A stretch of DNA of 6,247 bases from Cellvibrionales bacterium. Lineage in GTDB: Bacteria; Pseudomonadota; Gammaproteobacteria; Pseudomonadales; UBA7434. A model generated the notes under the pieces. It had not been told where the DNA came from and made no database searches. It saw nothing but the letters and a program-made list of their open reading frames with translations. The stretch is from NCBI GenBank assembly GCA_003492055.1, contig DMZE01000011.1:1-6247 (forward strand). Reading direction: 5' to 3'. The translations under genes were made by a program, and so were the position numbers. This document shows positions 5,848 to 6,247 of the stretch, piece after piece (the first letter of the stretch is position 1; each line of letters begins with the position of its first letter).

Positions 5848-6247
5848 ATGAAAGCAGTTACTATGCAGGATGTCGCTGATCGGGCAGGCGTTTCGCCAAA
5901 AACCGTTTCGCGAGTAGTTAATAATGAGCCTCGCGTTAGTGAGTCTACGCGAAAAAAAATTCAAAAAGTGATAGACGAATTATCTTTTCAGCCTAATAAA
6001 TCAGCACAAAGCCTCGCCGCCGATAGGTCCTTGTTGATAGGTTTGTTATATGACAACCCAAGCTCGACTTATGTTGTTGATTTGCAAGCGGGTGTTTTGG
6101 GTGTATGCCATAAGTTTGGCTATGGTTTGGTTATACACCCTTGTGAAAATGATTCGCCAGAGTTAATACAAAGGCTTCGTGAGTTATTAGATAGTTCACG
6201 GATGGATGGATTGATTTTAACGCCACCGATGACAGAGAATCAAGAAT
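5848..6247 (+). CDS. LacI-family transcriptional regulator, N-terminal part (3' end outside window)
   Basis: The first 133 residues of a LacI/GalR-type repressor, a dimeric DNA-binding protein released or activated by a sugar or sugar derivative. The helix-turn-helix is at about residues 6-25 (MQDVADRAGVSPKTVSRVVN), followed by NNEPRVSESTRKKI and the hinge NKSAQSLAADRS (about 50-61), whose Leu56 is the expected minor-groove intercalator at a central CpG. The periplasmic-binding-like effector domain starts at LLIGLLYDNPSSTYVVDLQ (62-80) and is cut at the window end, so the ligand cannot be read. The ATG at 5848 is chosen because it begins the usual MKxVTxxDVA pattern; an in-frame ATG at 5863 would still keep the helix-turn-helix. 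The ribosome site is poor (AGGA 14 bases upstream), consistent with low regulator expression. The palindrome at 821-836 is a plausible target. Confidence 0.93.
   Translation, partial: MKAVTMQDVADRAGVSPKTVSRVVNNEPRVSESTRKKIQKVIDELSFQPNKSAQSLAADRSLLIGLLYDNPSSTYVVDLQAGVLGVCHKFGYGLVIHPCENDSPELIQRLRELLDSSRMDGLILTPPMTENQE

Overview
The window looks like an accessory stretch of a moderately AT-rich Gram-negative chromosome, most likely a marine or polysaccharide-degrading gammaproteobacterium. The assignment rests on the style of the RecQ, on a VPxPA-type PEP-CTERM sorting tail (exosortase substrate), on the LacI-family regulator, and on a secreted beta-helix protein. No rRNA, tRNA, CRISPR array, transposase or integrase is visible. 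The taxonomic guess is an inference; no marker gene settles it.

Layout: (1) 1-552, minus strand: the N-terminal 184 codons of a RecQ DNA helicase, cut by the window edge. (2) 553-941: a gene-free divergent region carrying a good sigma70-type promoter (786-813) and, at its predicted start site, a 16-bp near-palindrome (821-836) of the LacI-family operator type. (3) 942-1622: a small exported protein ending in a VPVPA exosortase-sorting tail. (4) 1738-3396: a larger exported protein with two copies of a 53-residue module and a C-terminal membrane anchor; a hairpin lies between it and gene 3's predecessor, a second hairpin spans its stop codon, and a clear intrinsic terminator follows (3441-3471). 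(5) 3530-5293: an exported right-handed parallel beta-helix protein, also with a C-terminal membrane anchor and basic tail. (6) 5294-5847: a mostly non-coding, AT-rich region with promoter-like sequences, a hairpin and two possible membrane mini-proteins (29 and 55 residues). (7) 5848-6247: the DNA-binding domain and the start of the ligand-binding domain of a LacI-family repressor, cut by the window edge.

Reading them together (inference): three consecutive genes encode exported proteins that each have an N-terminal signal peptide and a C-terminal hydrophobic segment followed by basic residues. The first is a recognisable exosortase substrate; the second and third have related but non-canonical tails. 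A LacI-type operator sits on the promoter of the first gene and a LacI-family regulator lies downstream. The simplest model is a sugar-responsive locus that displays surface or envelope proteins, perhaps to bind or process a polysaccharide. RecQ is probably an unrelated housekeeping neighbour. Neither the substrate nor the exosortase can be seen here.
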